From positions 2,648,001 to 2,712,000 of the forward strand of contig NZ_AP019807.1 in NCBI RefSeq assembly GCF_007183175.1: a stretch of 64,000 bases of DNA. Direction: 5' to 3'. Positions 60,962-64,000 of the stretch are shown here, one piece after another. Source of the stretch: Microbulbifer sp. GL-2. Its GTDB lineage: Bacteria; Pseudomonadota; Gammaproteobacteria; Pseudomonadales; Cellvibrionaceae. A model generated the notes under the pieces. It did no database searches and was not told the DNA's origin. It was given only the letters and a program-made list of their open reading frames with translations. How positions within the stretch are numbered: position 1 is the stretch's first letter; the number at the start of each line of letters is the position of its first letter. Position numbers and translations under genes: made by a program.

Positions 60962-62722
60962 ATGGGCGCAGTCAAGAAAGAACAGGTTCAACCGGGAATT
61001 GCCCGCTGGCGTTTTGTGCTGGTGGCAGCTCTGTTGTGCCTGCTTGCTTTGGCTCTGATATTACACCTGGCGCGCCTACAGGTTGTTCCTGCCACAGAGC
61101 GCGGTTACCAGTTCCTGCAGGATCAGGGGCGCGCGCGTACTATTCGCAGTGAGGAAATTGCCGCTTACAGGGGCTCCATAGTCGATCGTAATGGCGAATT
61201 ACTGGCAGTCAGTACACCGGTACACAGCCTGTGGGCCAATCCGAAGCTCCTGAGTGGTAGCAGCGCCGAGAAGATAAGCCAATTAGCCAGGGCCCTGGAA
61301 CTAAGTCCAGTTAAGCTCGCCGCGCGTCTGGAAAAATATCGCCATAAAGAGTTCATGTATCTCCGTCGCCACCTGACACCAGAGCAGGCTGACAAGGTAC
61401 TCGATCTGGAGCTTTCTGGAGTTTTCAGCAAAAAGGAATACCGGCGTTTCTATCCTGCTGGCGAGGTGATTGCGCAGGTTTTGGGCTTTACCAATATTGA
61501 TGATCGCGGCCAAGAAGGGCTTGAGTTGGCTTACGACAACTGGCTTTCCGGTCAACCTGGTGCTCAGCAAGTGGTCAAGGATCTGAAAGGCCGCACTGTG
61601 CAGGAACTGGCGATCCAGCGGGAGGCGCAGCCGGGCCAGGACTTGCGCCTGTCGATCGATATGCGCCTGCAGTATCTTGCCTATCGGGAGCTGAAGCGGG
61701 CTGTGGCAGAAAATGGTGCCGCCTCTGGCTTTATGGTAGTTCTCGATACCCTCAGTGGCGATGTACTGGCTATGGCCAATCAACCTTCTTTCAACCCAAA
61801 TAATCGCCAGGGTGTGAAAGCAGCGGCCATGCGGAACCGTGCCTTGATCGACCAGTTTGAGCCCGGCTCTACCGTAAAGCCGCTTACTGTGCTGGCAGCC
61901 TTGGAAAGCGGTCGCTACCAGCCTCATACCCAGATCGATACCAGCCCCGGCTATATCCGTGTACCAGGCAAAACCCTGGTGGACCCGGTAAATTACGGCA
62001 AGCTGGACCTGACACGGATTATCACCAAGTCGAGCCAGGTGGGAATCACAAAAATTGCTCTGGACTTGGAACCAAATACAGTGCGCGAACTCTTTTACCG
62101 CTTGGGTTTGGGGGAGACGGTTGGCAGCGGATTTCCCGGAGAGACAGCGGGTATTCTACCCAGCCGCAGCCGCTGGCATCCAATCGAGCGGGCTACTTTT
62201 GCCTTCGGCTACGGTTTAACAGTAAATGCAGTGCAGTTGGCTCAGGCCTATAGCGTACTGGCTAATGCGGGGCTTAAGCGCCCGATTTCTCTGGTTTTGT
62301 CTGGGGATAAAGCTGACGTTGAGCCGGAGCGAGTGATTGATGGCCCGTTGGCAAAGCAAGTGACGGCCATGCTGGAGACGGTGATTGGTGCCAGTGGTAC
62401 CGGCCGTCGTGCGAAGGTCGAAGGTTATCGCGTGGCGGGTAAGACCGGCACGGCGCATAAAGTTGGTCGCAGTGGTTATGAGGATAGTCGCTACCGCTCG
62501 GTATTTGCGGGCTTTATACCCGCCGACAAACCGCGTCTTGCCGCGGTTGTAGTGATTGACGATCTCAGCCATGACAAATATTCCGGCGGTGAAGTGGCCG
62601 CGCCGGTGTTTGGGGCGGTGATGGCTGGGGCCATGCGACTGCTACAGGTGCCGCCAGAACGAGTAGAGCCGGCGGAACGGCGGCTGGCCGCGCAGCTAAG
62701 CGAGAGGGGTTCAAAATCGTGA
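60962..62722 (+). CDS. ftsI: Septal peptidoglycan transpeptidase FtsI (PBP3)
   Basis: FtsI, 586 residues, is the class B PBP that crosslinks septal peptidoglycan with FtsW. One membrane helix (about residues 18-38) is followed by the pedestal domain and a transpeptidase domain with active-site S303-T-V-K306, the SSQ motif in TKSSQVGI, and AGKTGTAHK. The start ATG at 60962 has GGAAAG only a few bases upstream. It lies 184 bases after ftsL, longer than usual, and its stop overlaps the GTG of murE by 4 bases. Confidence 0.96.
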   Translation: MGAVKKEQVQPGIARWRFVLVAALLCLLALALILHLARLQVVPATERGYQFLQDQGRARTIRSEEIAAYRGSIVDRNGELLAVSTPVHSLWANPKLLSGSSAEKISQLARALELSPVKLAARLEKYRHKEFMYLRRHLTPEQADKVLDLELSGVFSKKEYRRFYPAGEVIAQVLGFTNIDDRGQEGLELAYDNWLSGQPGAQQVVKDLKGRTVQELAIQREAQPGQDLRLSIDMRLQYLAYRELKRAVAENGAASGFMVVLDTLSGDVLAMANQPSFNPNNRQGVKAAAMRNRALIDQFEPGSTVKPLTVLAALESGRYQPHTQIDTSPGYIRVPGKTLVDPVNYGKLDLTRIITKSSQVGITKIALDLEPNTVRELFYRLGLGETVGSGFPGETAGILPSRSRWHPIERATFAFGYGLTVNAVQLAQAYSVLANAGLKRPISLVLSGDKADVEPERVIDGPLAKQVTAMLETVIGASGTGRRAKVEGYRVAGKTGTAHKVGRSGYEDSRYRSVFAGFIPADKPRLAAVVVIDDLSHDKYSGGEVAAPVFGAVMAGAMRLLQVPPERVEPAERRLAAQLSERGSKS

Positions 62723-64000
62723 TTCAGCGCGAAAAACAGTTTATTGGTTTACAGGAATTAGTGCCCGGTTATGCGGGTATTCCCGATATAGCCGTTAGTG
62801 GTGTTGCCCTGGATAGTCGCAAAGTGAAAGCCGGCGATGTATTTATGGCGCTGCGCGGTTCTGTGGTGGACGGGCGCGAATATATTGATGCTGCGATAGA
62901 AGCGGGTGCCGCTGCGGTACTGGCTGATGGTGACAAACTGGAATACAAAAGCCGCGGCGATACTCAGGTGGTCAGTGTACCAGGGCTGGCCAAGCGAGTC
63001 GGTGAGATTGCTGCCCGTTTTCACGGTAATCCCAGTGGTGAGATGCATCTTGTCGGAGTGACCGGCACTAACGGTAAAACTACCTGCGCCTACCTGACCT
63101 CCCAATTGCTGGCCCATCACTTTGGTAGTGCTGCTGTGATTGGCACAATCGGTAATGGCATTTGGAATGATAGTGAGATCGAGCTGCAAGAGACTGGACT
63201 TACCACACCTGACCCTGTTCGCTTGCAGGCAGACTTTGCCGATTACCGGGACCGTGGAGTGCGTGCGGCGGCAATGGAGGTTTCTTCCCACTCGCTCTCT
63301 CAGGGGCGAGTACATGGGCTGATTTTTGATACGGCCATCTTTACGAATTTGTCCCGTGACCATTTGGATTATCACGGCAATATGGTTGCCTACGGTGCCG
63401 CCAAGGAAAAACTGTTCGGCCTGCCGAAATTGAAGCGCGGCATTATTAACCTGGATGATCCCTTTGGAGCCCAACTGGCGGAGCGCTGCAAATTGCGAGG
63501 TCTGCGCGTGCTGACGTACGGATTACAGGCCGGTGACCTGCATGTGACCGATCTACGCCGCCATGAAAAGGGCTTCTCTGTTGAACTCGACTCACCCTGG
63601 GGGCGCGGTGAATTGAACGCGCCGTTGATCGGGGATTTCAATATTTACAACGCTCTTGCGGTAGTGGCGGCAGCGGCGGCAGCAGGCATGCCTTTTGAGG
63701 AAATCCTTAACGTTTTCCCCGCAATTAAATCGGTGCCTGGCCGAATGGAGCGAGTACAGGTAAAAGGTGCCGATGAGGTTGGAGTGCTTGTGGATTACGC
63801 CCACACCCCCGATGCCCTGCGCGCGGCACTGGCGGCGGCCCGTCCCTACTGCCGGGGCAATTTGTTATGTGTATTCGGCTGTGGTGGAGACCGGGATACC
63901 GGCAAGCGCGCTTCAATGGGGCGCATAGCTTCGGAAATGGCTGACCGCGCAATTGTGACCAGCGATAACCCGCGCAGTGAAGAGCCACAAAAAATTATTG
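62719..64000 (+). CDS. murE: UDP-MurNAc-L-Ala-D-Glu:meso-DAP ligase MurE (5' part, runs off window)
   Basis: The first 427 codons of MurE, the ligase that adds meso-diaminopimelate to UDP-MurNAc-L-Ala-D-Glu, are present; the C-terminus lies beyond the window. SGVALDSRKVKAGDVFMALRG begins the UDP-binding domain, the ATP loop is GVTGTNGKTTCAYL, EVSSHSLSQGRV and the central DHLDYHG segment follow, and DYAHTPDALRAAL begins the last domain. The DAP-specific DNPR motif is just visible near 63966-63977 (SDNPRSEEP). GTG at 62719 overlaps the ftsI TGA (GTGA), with GAGAGGGG upstream. Confidence 0.95.
   Translation, partial: MIQREKQFIGLQELVPGYAGIPDIAVSGVALDSRKVKAGDVFMALRGSVVDGREYIDAAIEAGAAAVLADGDKLEYKSRGDTQVVSVPGLAKRVGEIAARFHGNPSGEMHLVGVTGTNGKTTCAYLTSQLLAHHFGSAAVIGTIGNGIWNDSEIELQETGLTTPDPVRLQADFADYRDRGVRAAAMEVSSHSLSQGRVHGLIFDTAIFTNLSRDHLDYHGNMVAYGAAKEKLFGLPKLKRGIINLDDPFGAQLAERCKLRGLRVLTYGLQAGDLHVTDLRRHEKGFSVELDSPWGRGELNAPLIGDFNIYNALAVVAAAAAAGMPFEEILNVFPAIKSVPGRMERVQVKGADEVGVLVDYAHTPDALRAALAAARPYCRGNLLCVFGCGGDRDTGKRASMGRIASEMADRAIVTSDNPRSEEPQKII

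Overview
The window looks like a chromosomal core segment of a marine-type gammaproteobacterium. Most blocks follow the Pseudomonas/Cellvibrionales gene order: gatCAB beside mreBCD-maf-rng-yhdP, kdsD-kdsC-lptCAB-rpoN-hpf-ptsN-rapZ-ptsO, mlaC-ibaG-murA-hisGD, rplM-rpsI-petA-petB/C-sspAB, and rsmI-rnpB-mraZ-rsmH-ftsL-ftsI-murE. A Microbulbifer-like member of the Cellvibrionales is my best guess, held with low confidence because I ran no search. I see no insertion sequence, prophage, CRISPR array or tRNA gene.

Layout. 1-8.2 kb: the 5' end of an unknown secreted protein, a MATE exporter, an alpha/beta hydrolase, DoxX, RhlB with a long basic N-terminus, a lone sulfotransferase-like protein, CysZ and a small PA4642-type protein. 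8.2-21.4 kb: gatCAB on the minus strand, divergent from mreB-mreC-mreD, maf, rng, the giant yhdP and a lipoprotein msrB. 21.5-31 kb: one long minus-strand stretch carrying Kdo and LPS-export genes (kdsD, kdsC, lptC, lptA, lptB), rpoN, the nitrogen PTS (ptsN, rapZ, ptsO), hpf, mgtE and darP. 31.3-36.9 kb: mlaC without mlaFED next to it, ibaG, murA, hisG, hisD and an unknown lipoprotein. 36.9-42.5 kb: a DUF4440-like secreted protein, a DegS/AlgW-type protease, a monomeric ATP sulfurylase, zapG and zapE. 42.6-49.8 kb: rplM-rpsI, the bc1 complex, sspAB, a broken GGDEF gene and a YIP1-family protein. 49.9-57.3 kb: an M48 protease with LemA, a thiolase, dolP, diaA, yraN and lpoA. 57.4-64 kb: rsmI, RNase P RNA and the start of the division and cell-wall cluster, leaving the window inside murE.

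The window is dominated by envelope work: cell shape (mre), septation (fts, mraZ, zap), peptidoglycan (murA, murE, lpoA, ftsI), LPS export, lipid homeostasis (mlaC, yhdP, dolP) and envelope proteolysis (DegS-like, M48).

The most unusual gene is a single 744-codon reading frame that joins cytochrome b and cytochrome c1. It has two apparent extra membrane helices between them and a signal-peptide-like segment before the c1 part. Two genes, lptC and a GGDEF protein, are each broken by one missing base at a short G/C run; sequencing error and real mutation cannot be told apart here. A four-copy, 10-bp-periodic GTGG array directly downstream of a good sigma70 promoter is a clear candidate MraZ operator. 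No novel defence or mobile system is visible.
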